Assembly: GCA_035772405.1 (NCBI GenBank)
Contig: JAYKKM010000048.1
Location: 1,615,001-1,679,000 of the forward strand
Direction of reading: 5' to 3'
DNA from: Chrysogorgia sp. JL179-B06
Lineage: Eukaryota > Cnidaria > Anthozoa > Scleralcyonacea > Chrysogorgiidae
Length of the DNA stretch: 64,000 bases
Of this stretch, positions 12,201 to 22,716 are shown one piece after another. How positions within the stretch are numbered: the stretch's first letter is position 1; the number at the start of each line of letters is the position of its first letter. The translations under genes and the position numbers were made by a program. The notes beneath the pieces are model-generated. The model did not search any database. It was not told the origin of the DNA and saw only the letters and a list, made by a program, of their open reading frames with translations.

Positions 12201-14799
12201 TTGTCAACAAAGTTGTCCAGCCAGGGACTTTAAGATTTACGACGCGGCAACCTCGACAACGCGGCCTTCAAAACAAATAATTATTCATACGAAACAAAGA
12301 GAATGAATAATTTGTAGTCCTGCAAGAGTATTCTCAACGCCGTCCTCGTTCTGTTTGCCAACGCAATTCTGAGCATTTTCACGTCTTCAGGACGACGTGA
12401 ACTCACTGAGAGATGAGAGCTGTTCCTTAATGTTGACTTCAGCTCAAACACTACAATCGTTTTAGCAGAACTGGAGCGTTTTGGAGGTTATAAAACAAGC
12501 TTCAAACATCAAATACCGTAGTGAATTTACGATGGCTTCTTTCAAATGCTTAAATTCACACTGCTTGTTAACGTTGTGACGACGTATTGAGGTGTATTCT
12601 GACGTAACCTGGGAGAGACACAATGTCTAACCATATGTATCAAACAGGAAGGTGTTGTATCTTACGAAAGACATCGTAATATAGGTAAGTTTATATTAAA
12701 AGATAGTTGTATAGCGATATAGCGATATAGATATATTATTTAAAGTGCCCCTAACCTCAAAAATTTTCATTGTCTTATTTGGAAGAACTTTTAAAATGAT
12801 AAAGTAACTTTTTTTAAAGATTTTCACTTCTTCGCTTTCTTTTTGAGATATATCAGTTTGTTTGATATGCAAATATCTGGAATTTCGTCACACATGTATA
12901 ATGAGTTATCCTGAGAGAATGTTATATATCTTTGCGTTCATGAAATAAAATCAAAGAAGATTAATACTTGAACATTAGAAAATAGCATATTTTGCACAAG
13001 CTTCTTCCATGAGAAGTACCACAGGAACCCACGGAACCCCTCTAGATCCGCTGTTGACAACTTGTTAACAAGGTTGAGTATAACAATGATACGATTCTCT
13101 CTCCTCCGTAGAGGCTTCTAGTGGTAGAGGGGGTAATGCATTCCCTATCCCAACCCATTACCCGCCCCTCTCTACCGCTTTGGAAGCCTCTGCGGAGAAG
13201 AGAGCACATCGTCCGAAACGTCGTCTATTAATATACGTAAGTACTCTTACTTAAAGTGCCCCTGTGATCAAATTTTTGGTATCCCAAATTTTTGGTATCC
13301 CGAATTTTTACATATTTGTAAAGAGGTGTTCTCACTTAACTTGCCAAATTTCAAGCAATTGCGAGCGTGGGAAGTCGCCTTTTCAGACTGTTTTTATACG
13401 AGATTATACGGCCGCCATTACTCGAACGTGTTCCGGACGCTTAGGTTGCGATTAGAGGAAGTGACGTCAAAGACTCAACACGTGGCTAGTTATATATGAA
13501 TATAAAGCTACTTGGGGAAAACTTTCTATTGTAACTTGTCGTATAATTCGTATAATTTCCATAAAGCTTTGTCACGTGTTGAGTCTTTGACGTCATAATC
13601 ACCTACTCTGCTGTGTAATCGCGGGCTCGTCTGGAACAAGGTTTGAGCAATGGCGGACAAAATTTGTGCGACTTTGGAGGTTAAATTTCTTGTGATAGAA
13701 TGTTTGTTGTTCAATTTTTTTGGCAAATGCGAACATTTATTAACTTAAAAGGATGTTTTGTAACAAAAAAATGCCAGGAAACGTAATGTGATATTTCGTC
13801 GCAGGGACACTTTAAGTATTTTTCGACACATTGAAATTCTCGTATTTCTCCTTTTCATATTATATCCAGACAAACACCTGTGCAACCCATTTTCCCTCCA
13901 GCATGTTATACCTGATTTTTGCCTTGCCCAATACACCTATTTAATTCAGCCACGAGCTCATCGCGTGTTTTTTCCAACGTTTCCACGTGTTCAGTTGTCT
14001 CTTTCTCGCGGGACACGCTTGCAGTAAGTGAAGCATTGAGATCCTATATTGAAAAGATTCATATTTGGATAGATTGAGGGTCATTACAGTATGTAAACTA
14101 TTGAGTTACCGATAATAATGTATTTTACCTTCATTAAAAAAAGTATTTTTCTTCTTCTTCTTCTTCATATGCATGGCATTTAAAGTTGTAAAGGTTTTGC
14201 TGTGCAAGTTGTGTTAAGCTCAGAAAAACTCTGAGCTCCAAGCAGAACTCGAACCCGTCATTGGCGGCGGAAGATGTTGTGTTTTTTTTTGTTTTTTTTG
14301 GGGGGCTATAACTGCAAAATTTTGAAAACTAGAGTCTCTGATTTCCTGCATTCCGAGACTGTTCCTCACAGACTTGTCAGGTTCATTGGGCCCAAAATGA
14401 GCATGTTTGGGAGGTGAGAAAGTCTGTAAGAACCGACATGGCACCATAATTCAAGGGGAAAACGAACCAGACCTTTGAAATACTTAGTTTATCTTTCGCT
14501 GAATATCCGTTGGCGTTGCAAGCTCGATTTACTTAATTAAACCACCAGTAAAACAAGGGAACAAACAGCTCTAAAATCCTAAAATATAGCCCCCCTATTC
14601 CGCCGCCCTTGGAACCCGTATTACCTTCTGAATGCTAGCCAGGCTCTAACCTGCATTGAGCCACTAGAACTTAGATGGCAGCTAGGGCAAGGTTAATTAT
14701 GGTATTTAAATCTGGGACGAGTCAACATTTGACTGGATTTGACTGTCACAACACCACTTGTAATCCAACAAGTAGATAGATAGATAGACAGATAGATAT

Positions 14800-14882
<83 letters not shown>

Positions 14883-15198
14883 TTATAAAACTTAAATTCA
14901 ACAAATATAATATTTTGCTAGGAAGACTATCGTAAAATTAGTGTAGAGAAAAAAGGAGAAACCAACTTCTTTACATCTCAGGTAAAATGTTTACCAAATT
15001 TATTTTAAAAACACTTTATTGAGTGTGCTGTGTAGGCAGTGGTAAAATACAAATAAAAACGAACTCTGAAATATTGGTGAACTGCAAAGAAAGAGGGTAG
15101 CCAAAATTTGAAATGTTTTTTTGTAGATGATTAAAGATTGCGTGAAGAAAGTAATTGCTGTCAAGTAAGAGCTTACAATATATATATATATAGAGCTT

Positions 15199-15280
<82 letters not shown>

Positions 15281-18200
15281 GTTAATAACATTGTAAATTG
15301 GAATTTCTTGTGACTACTCACCTGTTTAAGTTCATCTATGTGAGCTCTCAGAGAAGACACTTCTCCAGTCACTGACTTACTCTTGTCTGTTTCCTCGCTG
15401 TACTTTTCCTGCATCTCTTCTGCTTCTTCTTTGATTTTTAATACCATCTGAACAAGAAAACACAATATATACATGAAGTAAACAGTTTGAAGCATGTGCA
15501 GGTGAAGGAAGGAAAGCTGGCGGGAGGAGGATAGAGTTGCCCTGAGAGTTCAACTTACCTCCTCGTAGTCATCTTTAGTTCTTGCCAGTTCATTGCGAAG
15601 GTCGACTGCTTCTGACGTCGTGAGAGAAAGTTGCTGCTTTAATGTGTTTATCTTTAATTGAATTAAAAGATTATGAGAAGGAATCATTAATAGAATAGGA
15701 ATATAAAGGGTGAAAAGGAGAAAGAAGTGGTTGGAGGAGAAGTGGTAGGAGGAGAAGTGGTAGGAGGAGAAGTGGTAGAAGGAGAAGTAGTAGAAGGAGA
15801 AGTGGTAGGAGGAGAAGAGAGAAGAGGAGAAGAGAGAAAAGGGGCAGAGAAGGAAAAGGGGGAAGAAGAGAAGAAATGAGGAGAAAGAAGAAAAGTGGTA
15901 GGAGAAAATGGGAGGGGAGAAGGAGAAAGGAGTAAAAGGAAAAAGCTTAGAGGAAAGGTAGCAAAGGAGAAAAGAGAGAGGAAAGGAGAAGAAATAAAAG
16001 TGAGTGAGTGAAGGAAAAAGAGAGGGAAATGAGATAAAGTGATAGAAGGAGGCGGGAGAAGAAAGGAAAGGAGGTAACGTTATAAGAAGAAGAAGAAGAA
16101 AGGAGGTAAAGTTATAGGAAGAAGAAGAAAGGAAAGAAGGTAAAGTGATAGGAGGAAAAGGAGAGAGAAAGAGAAAGAAAAGGCAGGAGAGAGGAAAGGG
16201 AGGAGGAGATAGGAAAGGGGAGGAGGAAAAGGGATAGAAGGTAAAGTGACAGGAGGAAAAGGAGGGAGAAAGAAAAAAGAAAGGGAGAAGAGAGGAAAGG
16301 AGAGGAAGGAGAAAGGAGAGGAAGGAGAAAGGAGAGGGGAGGAGGTGAAGTGATAGGAGGAAAAGGGACAGGAGGAAAAGGAGGGAGAAAGAGAAAAGAA
16401 AGAAAAGGGAGAAGAAAGGAAAGGGAGAATGAGAAAGGAAATTAGAGGAAGAAATGAAAGGTAGACAGGGAAAGGGAGAAAGGAAAGAGGGAGGAAAAGT
16501 GGTATGAGAAAGAAAACTGACCTGATTTTTCAGTTCCTTTTCTGTTGTCTCAAGACGTTCCTCGCTATAATTTATTGTTTGCTTCGCCTGAGCCAGTTGC
16601 AAGGTTAGCTGATCAATCTTATTTCTCTGATCATTGATGGTTTCATTTGCTGCATGTAACTCCATCGAGGTCTTCTCATTAGCTTCTGTTAACTCTCTGA
16701 TGCGTGTTTGGTTTCTGAACAGTGAAAATGATAGAAATATTGAATTTCAGAGTTATTGGATTATGCTACTTTGGATTATGCTACTTTGGATTCAAAAATG
16801 GTTGACTCACTCACACCTGAGATTTCGGTTCATTCTGCTCTGTCAGTTGAGCTACCACACCAACTGGTAACAGAATGCAAATTAATCTGTTTCAAGTGCA
16901 CACAATAATGTTGTGACAACTTATCTGTAAGGATATGCAACTCAATTGATAGATCAGTAGTCCGGAATCCTGAAGGTGTGAGTGCAAATATTGCTCAAAA
17001 ACGATTTTCTGTCATTAATCAGCAGTGTCAAGATTAATTATGTCGATAAATCTTCATTTTACACTGAGGATGATTTTGAAATAGAATTGCAACACATACT
17101 GTACACAATACTATATTGTAAAATAACCGGAAGTAAATGAGCGACAACACGCTATCTGATTGGTTACTGAGCTCAAAAACCGTGCATTACAACTCAATAA
17201 AGCATAAGCTGACGTGATTCCTCGAATAAATTTTGTCGTTTTTGACGGATTTTAAGTAGTTTAAATCACAAAAGGAAGTCAAAGAATACCTGGACAAGGC
17301 TAATCAAGGTACTAACACAACAGAATGTTTTAACTGCAACGTTGAGTGCATTTTCATCGCTAAAATCGCCAACGTGTTTTCAACAAAGGCTTCCTAGCAA
17401 CGCACATAACAACGCCTCTTATAACTGGTAAATCTGTATTTTTCATGGCTTTATTGTTAATAATAATGGTGTTCTTTTATAAAAGAAATAAAAAACTTTG
17501 TCTTGTGTGATTATCGAGTTATAATGGCACTCGAGAAGCTAGTAAAACACTTGGCTATCGCCTCGTGTTTTACACGCATTTCTCGTGCCATTATAACTTG
17601 ATAATCACACGCGACACGTTTTTTATTTCTTAAATAATACACATGTATGCAAAAATGCACACACACACACACAAACACTGACCAACGTACACAACAACAT
17701 GCATAACACCAACACATAAATGTAATACAATTTAGTAAAAACTCAAATCGACACATCAATATACCTTTGAGATGATGACTGTTCTTGGAAAAGATTCTTA
17801 TCCTAGTTAACCAAAGAAAAGAATTTCAAGTAATTCACAATATGCAGGTACTGTACACCAGCTAGTACCTTGGTACTTGTAAAGTGGTCTCTTTTACAGT
17901 ACCTTTGCTGTGGCCATTTGTTGTAAATTTTCAAGATTGTTTTGTACTTCATGTAACTTAGTATCCGCATGTCTCTTCTCTATTTCCATTTTCCCCAATT
18001 TGACCTAATTTTATGAAAATGGTAGACATTATACTGTGTCTTTTATGCGCGATATGAAAGTGGTGTGCTCGTCCATGCATATAGGTGTAGTGTTAAAATA
18101 CAGACAGACAGAATGATGCATATACAACAACCGGTGATACATTACTACGACCAGTGATACATTAGACCGGTGATACATTAGACCGGTGATACTACTGTGT

Positions 18201-21200
18201 CACCACTACTGTATCACCGCTGCTGTATTACCGCTGCTGTATCACCGCTACTGTATCACCGCTACTGTATCACCACTACTGTATCACCACTACTGTATCA
18301 CCACTACTGTACCACCACTACTGTACCACCGCTAATGTATCACCGCTACTGTATCACCGCTGCTGTATAACCGCTACTGTATCACCGCTACTGTATCACC
18401 GCTACTGTATCACCGCTACTGTATCACCGCTGCTGTATCACCGCTGCTGTATAACCGCTACTGTATCACCGCTACTGTATCACCGATACTGTATCACCGC
18501 TTATCACCGCAACTGTATCACCGCTACTGTATAGATGCATAGAAGAACAAACAAACACACACGCACAGACAGACAGACAGACTTTCATGACTGACTGACT
18601 GACAGACAGACAGACTGTCTGTCTGATGGACAAACAGAATGACGCATAGAACAGATACGATGAATGAATGAATGGATTAGAAGAGACGGATTGGGTTTTA
18701 CGAGTGCATGTATATTTATCTCACCTGTAGCTCTATGCACTTTTGCTTGCTAGAATCCAGTTCTTTCCTTAAGTCTTTTAAAGAGACATCTGCATTATTC
18801 CTTAAACTCAGAGCAGCTTCTTTTTCCTTTTTGAAATCATTTTCCAACACACTAACCTAAAGAACACAACAACATGAAAAAATAAAACCAAACAAGCTGA
18901 TCAAAGGACAGTTGGCAAAATAAGATATGGTTGCATGCCTCTGCTCAGACAGATCAATTTGTCACTACTGCAAGTTTATTGAGAAAATAAAAAGGCAATA
19001 CCATATTATATTATTATATTATACCAAGTGTCAAGGTTCCCTTTTTGCGGATACTGGTTTCCTAAACCAGAAATCTAGAACAGAAGCTGGAGCCAAGCTG
19101 TTTCTTGTCTAGCCTGTGCCGCAGACGACTAAACCAATATAACCCGCAGTTTAGTCGTCTGTGGAGCAGGCTGTTTCTTGTATTGTTTTCTTATTAATTA
19201 AAGGTTTTCCTAAAGTACAGGTTCAATAATCCAATTGGCAATTGCCAGTATCTGCATATGCGCTACAGCGTGCCTATGTTTCTAGTATGTCATTGGTTGA
19301 GAGTATCACATGAAAGTGACGAAATTTAGCTGTTTCCCCCGCAATAGCTCTGAGAGGGCAATAATATGTTGTCGACCGTCAATAATGAAAAAATCACATG
19401 AAATACCATGTGAATATGCAACCTTTGGAATGAACTCTCCTTTCGCCTTAATTGTATTTAATTTAATGTTTGAAGAATAAAATATTTCATGTCTTGACAC
19501 TTTGTATGATAATATTTTGCACTTATTTACTGGGATCTCTGGAAAGCAGTGTTTTGTCGTCCCTCAACCGTCAATGTTTCCCCAGGACCACATAACATAC
19601 TGTTTCCCTCTGTCCCAGTAAATAAGTGTTAAATATAATATATCAGGAATTGCGAGGGCATGGTGAACATGAATTTGCGACAAAAAACTTAATACTGTAT
19701 CACACAAAATCATCTGATCTCACCGTGTCTTGAAGTTCAATTTTCTGTTTCTCAACTTCATTCTGTTTGTTATTCACTTGTTCCATCTCTTCCATAACTT
19801 TATTTAGTCTCTCATTGTACTCTTGACTAGCTCCTTTTTCTTGACTATCAGACTCTGTGAATCAAAATGAGAACAATTATATGCTTTACTTATGTTTTAT
19901 TTTTGTAGCAGTATCTTCATCATAATATTATATCTGCCTACAGGTCTAGGGTATTCAAAATTTTAGTATTATTTTTGGGACAACTAGATTTAATACATTA
20001 ATGACATGTACCATTGATTTGACCTGAAGGATTGATTTGACCTGAAGGATTGATTTGACCTGAAGGATTGAGCATTGATTTGACCTGAAGGACATATCAT
20101 CCAAAACGTTGTCCGTGAATACAGTACTGTATAATATATGTACTAAGTACTTCTACTTATAAATATTTTTCGACACATTGAAGTTCTCTTATTTCTCCTT
20201 TTCATATTATTTCATATCCAGTTCTTTTGAAAACTTAGCAGCTTTCATATTTTTTTCTAACATACAATAGTAACCTACTGTATATTAAGAGATTATTTAC
20301 CGAGAACAAGGTCTGTATGGGAAAATATTAGACTGAGGTCTTGACATTAAGGTCAGAGCCACAGGCGAGGTTCATACAAAAAAGATCGAAGTCTGATATT
20401 TTTCCGTACAGAACGAGGTTAATAAATTGTTTATTATATGGCTATTCAAGTTTTTCAATAAAAATTAGTGTGAAAACAGAAATTCACGCTAGCAAAATCA
20501 ACATCCGGGTCAGTGGTCCGGATACAGAAAAGGCGGGACCATGGTCCGGATACACATTTTTATGGACCATGCGTTGACCAATCAGAACTCAGGATATTAC
20601 AAAGCCATATAATATGTGCATAACCCAAAACTTTATAAAAAATAGACATACCATGTTGTTTACGAATAAGTTTTGTCATGTCCTTATTATGTGCCCTCTG
20701 CTCATCCTCCATCTTTCTTTTATTATTCAAAACCTCCAACTGTAAATCCTTGCATTTCTTTTCAGACACATTCAACTTCTTTTGAAGCCCTTCTTTAGCT
20801 GTTTTCAAAGCAGTCAATTCTTCTTCATGTGTCTTTCTCTCCTCTTGTTTCACCAACTTCATGCTATCTTGCATCCGTTTCATCTCCGCTTCCATTTCTT
20901 TCCGTTCCTGTCCCAGCAGTTTCTTGGCCTGGGAGTCTGATGAACTCCCGGACATCTTTAGGTTTGAATTCTCGTTCTCCAATTGCCTGACTTTATCTAA
21001 AGTTCTGGTCTGATCGCGAACTAAATTACTCACATGCTCCTTGATAGAGACTTTGTCTCTTTTATTCCCAGGTAACCCAGAATCCTTTAAAAGAACACCA
21101 ATCTCTTCAACATTTAATAGTTCTTTCTCGTGCTCTTCTTGGAGCTCTTCCAACGCCGCCTTAAGCTTTTCGTTTTCAACCTCCAAGTCCACAGTCAAGG

Positions 21201-22716
21201 TTTCTCTTTCGTTTGACAGCTGCCGAATGTGGTCTACGTACGTTTCAACTTCAATCATCTCTTGAGCGTGCTGTTTACGGAGCTCTTCAACACTTTCTAG
21301 TGAAGAGCTTAAGCTGGTTTCCGAACGTAACAGCTGACGCCACATGTGTCGTAGTTTGTGTTCCGATGATAACATGGTCTTAAAGCCATCTTCCTGAAGA
21401 CGTTTATTGATGGCATCCAATTCTCCAGAATCCTTTATAGACAAAAATATATGTTGTCATGCATGCAAGGATACATGTTTAGGTGTATATTGATGTGCGT
21501 TCATTGTTTCTCACGATATTGAGCATGCAGAAGAAATTATGCACATCTGTGTCCCTCAGTGGCATAGCAACTGGTCATGCTATGCTAATTTATAAACATC
21601 TAAATAGACAATACATTTCTAAAGATCTGAATATGTAAATCGTTTCAAAATTTGCATAGCATGACCAGTTGCTATGGCCAACTTCGCTACTGGTGTCCCT
21701 CATACACAGTTGTGAGATATAAATGACAGAATACTGTATATTGAACTATATTTTTATACAAGAAACAAATTCTGATTAACTTAGTTTATGATAACTGCTA
21801 TAACGTCAACGTTTTGTGTTCATATTGAACTGCATTTTTATGCAACTGTTCAACTTACATTTGTTTAATATTACACATTTTCATGAACTACTAGTACTAC
21901 TGTATTTGTGAAATTGGTGTTGAGAATGGTTACAACACAAGGGGATCAACAAGGGGGGGGCAGACGTGAGACATCTGCAAATGTGCAAGGGGCGTATGAA
22001 GCATGTGCACAGTGCAAGGGGCCCTGACTGTGCATAATGAATGTCTTACAGAGTACCTATGGTCCAACAAGCTCATTGTGAGCTCCATATATATCTATAG
22101 TTCACTGCTCTGGTATTACCTAAACCATAACCGCATGGGTACAAGGCTGTACTACCGACTTCAACAAGCCCACCACTTATTTTTGCAATTTTGCACAATA
22201 TTGCAACTGCCTTGGATTTCGAGGCTGCACCCTGTGATAGTAACTTCTAGTTATATACATAGTAGATGTATTTATCAGCTTATTACCAAGTCAAAATCAT
22301 TGCTGCAGTACTACAAATAATTTCAAGCTCCAGTATAGAAATTCTCAATATTGGTAAGCTGGCAGAAGTTGTTTTATAAACATGTCAGTTCATTTCCTTT
22401 ATTTGTGTGGTAATTCGTCCTTAGTAACGAATTCATAAACAAGTGTCCCAATTAGTAAACCCACTTTGACTTTATAGCCGTTCAGTTTATATAATTTAAC
22501 ACTCGAGCACTATAATAAAACAAATAATGATTCAAGTACAACAAAACTAAAAGGAGTACGACTTGATAACGTGGGTTGTTGTTTGTCGTTTATAATCGTA
22601 AACAAAAAGAGACGCGGTAAACTTAAATGTGTATTTTGAATAATTTATATATTATATTGACTACAACTGCACGTACTTTAAATACTTACCGAGTCAAGAA
22701 TAACCAAAGAGGACAT
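1365..22716 (-). CDS. Large coiled-coil protein, 24 exons, 1236 aa
   Basis: The gene reads right to left. Exons: 22690-22716 (start ATG, 9 residues), 20652-21432, 19724-19854, 18725-18856, 17903-18004, 17765-17802, 16522-16714, 15559-15651, 15322-15447, 13912-14043, 11904-11957, 11700-11813, 11522-11591, 10430-10563, 8730-8882, 7695-7736, 7362-7583, 6350-6466, 5362-5519, 4133-4298, 3501-3673, 2995-3159, 2335-2506, 1365-1580 (stop TAA). All have GT donors and AG acceptors, phases match at every junction, and the total of 3711 nt is a multiple of three. The protein is almost entirely Glu/Lys/Gln/Leu-rich heptads with no enzyme domain. The start (MSSLVILDS) and the segment SSEHKLRHMWRQLL loosely recall a conserved stretch of rootletin/CEP250, so a centrosomal or ciliary-rootlet role is possible but unproven. 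The last exon is a Ser/Pro/Asn-rich non-helical tail. Weakest exons: 7695-7736 (poor acceptor) and the 5' edge of 11904-11957, chosen by phase. Confidence 0.85.
1795..2290. repeat. 500-bp dispersed repeat, copy 1
   Basis: It is about 90% identical by eye to 57713-58215, sharing GAAAGAAGACTGGATCGAGC, AAGAGGACCAGAAGACATTT and AACTCGGAGCTTCTAATGAT. There is no convincing coding frame. It is intronic here. Confidence 0.75.
2555..2637. repeat. Deleted relative of the 846-1275 foldback
   Basis: It shares CACTGCTGTAGTGAATGTGG with 790-815 and GGATACGAGCTTGACGATCG with 1237-1256, with the intervening part lost. Confidence 0.6.
2634..2945. repeat. Dispersed foldback repeat, copy B
   Basis: 2634-2747 is the inverse of 1-118 and 2748-2945 is a direct match to the second half of copy A. 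The whole therefore looks like the two halves of one foldback family joined in another order. It lies between exons 2335-2506 and 2995-3159. Confidence 0.7.
3186..3490 (+). repeat. (CAA)n then (CCACCR)n microsatellite
   Basis: Pure CAA repeats (about 3200-3242) are followed by CCA/CCG-rich triplets to 3485. The tract is intronic; the His/Asn-rich frame it creates is an artefact. Confidence 0.85.
4452..4910 (-). mobile_element. LINE reverse-transcriptase C-terminal fragment
   Basis: An open frame of about 150 codons inside the 4299-5361 intron. It encodes the tail of a non-LTR retrotransposon ORF2: YCSTVWRDG, LSKLQRRAARVITG and SFSYRAAISWNEQP are typical of jockey/CR1-like elements after the polymerase core. 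It has no start of its own, is 5'-truncated, and ends near (ATT)n-rich DNA at 4400-4445. The orientation is the same as the host gene. It is a dead copy. Confidence 0.85.
4960..5320 (-). repeat. tRNA-like tandem array (about 90-bp unit)
   Basis: About five units on the minus strand carry an A-box-like AATGGTTAGAGCATCTCACT and some carry CAGAAGGTTACAGGTTG-type T-arm starts. The unit spacing is about 62-96 bp. A further copy is at 63466-63525. This is likely tRNA-derived SINE material amplified as a satellite. Confidence 0.6.
5637..6182. mobile_element. TIR element with AT-rich core, 545 bp
   Basis: The ends GGACCTTAAGATCTACTACG and CGTCGTAGAGCTTAAGGTCC are inverted, and an AT-only core lies at 5950-6130. 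A related half is at about 12225-12530 (CGCCGTCCTCGTTCTGTTT shared). It lies in the 5520-6349 intron. Confidence 0.7.
6550..7280. repeat. Minisatellite, about 110-130 bp unit
   Basis: Recurring GATGACCACCACTGA, GTCAGTCACCA, CAACAGTCTTTATCAAG and ACACTAACCTAGATGATCAA segments run in degenerate tandem. They fill most of the 6467-7361 intron. Confidence 0.75.
7801..8215 (+). mobile_element. LINE ORF2 tail and 3' UTR fragment
   Basis: The frame 7801-8076 encodes a short tail with YNTRNRNNLRKPSAKR, WGHQTVVARAIEDWYDL and a final SVIEFKRALRIKF, the usual end of CR1/L2-type polymerases. An AT-rich 3' region ends near AAAGATCATCATTATT. It is inserted antisense to the coiled-coil gene immediately upstream of the 42-nt exon 7695-7736, and may have disturbed that exon's acceptor. 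Confidence 0.75.
9565..10387. mobile_element. TIR DNA transposon (non-autonomous) with nested insertion
   Basis: Terminal inverted repeats of about 58 bp lie at 9565-9623 and about 10327-10387, sharing GTCGTCTTCTGGACGATCC. A shorter relative is at 59521-59743. Between the arms is a remnant frame ending CIMKYMELLTAKQLRS on the minus strand, split by the hAT element 9788-10275. It lies in an intron of the coiled-coil gene. Confidence 0.75.
9788..10275. mobile_element. Non-autonomous hAT element, 488 bp, nested
   Basis: The ends are CAGTGTGACCAGATTT and its inverse (AAATCTGGTCACACTG). The flanks 9780-9787 (CATGTCCG) and 10276-10283 (CATGTCTG) are an 8-bp target duplication with one mismatch. 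An 8-bp duplication and CAG...CTG ends are hAT hallmarks. The empty site is seen in the related copy near 59590, which reads through as one GGACATGCCTG. There is no transposase frame. Confidence 0.8.
10725..11048. mobile_element. Palindromic TTAA-flanked MITE, 324 bp
   Basis: It is flanked on both sides by TTAA (10721-10724 and 11049-11052). The arms of about 155 bp pair almost fully: TGCCTATCTCACGTTTG, TTTGGGTCTT, CTTGTCAGC and TGATGTCACAAGAGGC recur in inverse order. It is intronic and has no coding capacity. A half copy lies at 22990-23105. Confidence 0.8.
11254..12950. repeat. Inverted duplication carrying an exon-donor copy
   Basis: The arm 11254-11558 (which includes the last 37 nt of exon 11522-11591 and its GTAAGT donor) recurs inverted at 12648-12950. 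The match runs continuously through exon end, donor, intron and the dispersed repeat, with only a few differences. The spacer of about 1.1 kb holds exons 11700-11813 and 11904-11957. Confidence 0.8.
13083..13210. repeat. Palindromic repeat (GGTAGAGGGGGTAATG family)
   Basis: Complementary halves GTAGAGGCTTC...GGTAGAGGGGGTAATG and CATTACCCGCCCCTCTCTACC...GAAGCCTCTGCGGAG. Related to 57540-57705. Confidence 0.65.
13255..13811. mobile_element. TTAA-flanked palindromic element, 557 bp
   Basis: The ends AGTGCCCCTG and CAGGGACACT are flanked by TTAA at 13251-13254 and 13812-13815. An inner inverted repeat contains GACGTCAAAGACTCAACACG and its complement (about 13455-13480 and 13568-13592). It fills part of the 11958-13911 intron. 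Confidence 0.7.
14771..14881 (+). repeat. (GATA)n/(GACA)n microsatellite
   Basis: TAGATAGA units grade into about 18 uninterrupted GACA units. The tract is intronic. Confidence 0.95.
15176..15278. repeat. (TA)n microsatellite
   Basis: TA dinucleotides, interrupted once by GAGCTTACA, lie just downstream of exon 15322-15447. Confidence 0.95.
15690..16510 (+). repeat. Polypurine minisatellite tract, about 800 bp
   Basis: Nearly all A/G on the plus strand, with GGAGAAG, GGTAGGAGGAGAA and AGGAAAAGGGAGAAG units. It fills the 15652-16521 intron, so the transcript is polypyrimidine there. The long antisense Phe/Ser/Leu frame is a composition artefact. Confidence 0.9.
17495..17625. repeat. Palindromic element, 130 bp
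   Basis: GTGTGATTATCGAGTTATAA and TTATAACTTGATAATCACAC are complementary ends, and TGGCACTCGAGAA pairs with TTCTCGTGCCA. It lies in the 16715-17764 intron. Confidence 0.75.
18180..18535 (+). repeat. 14-bp minisatellite
   Basis: About 24 copies of a CCGCTACTGTATCA-type unit with C/T and A/G variants. It is preceded by ACCGGTGATACATTAG units at 18125-18190 and followed by short GACA runs at 18566-18615. Confidence 0.9.
20010..20095 (+). repeat. Short minisatellite, about 4 units
   Basis: ATTGATTTGACCTGAAGG repeated four times, the last after a small spacer. It is followed near 20158-20225 by a sequence also seen at 13809-13867 (TTTTTCGACACATTGAA). Confidence 0.85.
21559..21682. repeat. Palindromic element, 124 bp
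   Basis: GCATAGCAACTGGTCATGCT and AGCATGACCAGTTGCTATG are inverted ends in the first long intron of the coiled-coil gene. A similar short palindrome is at 19109-19171 (CAGACGACTAAACC / TTTAGTCGTCTG). Confidence 0.7.

Noticed and set aside
15550..16665. 371-codon Phe/Ser/Leu frame
   Set aside because: Real exons are only its ends (15559-15651 and 16522-16665); the middle is the polypurine intron read through.
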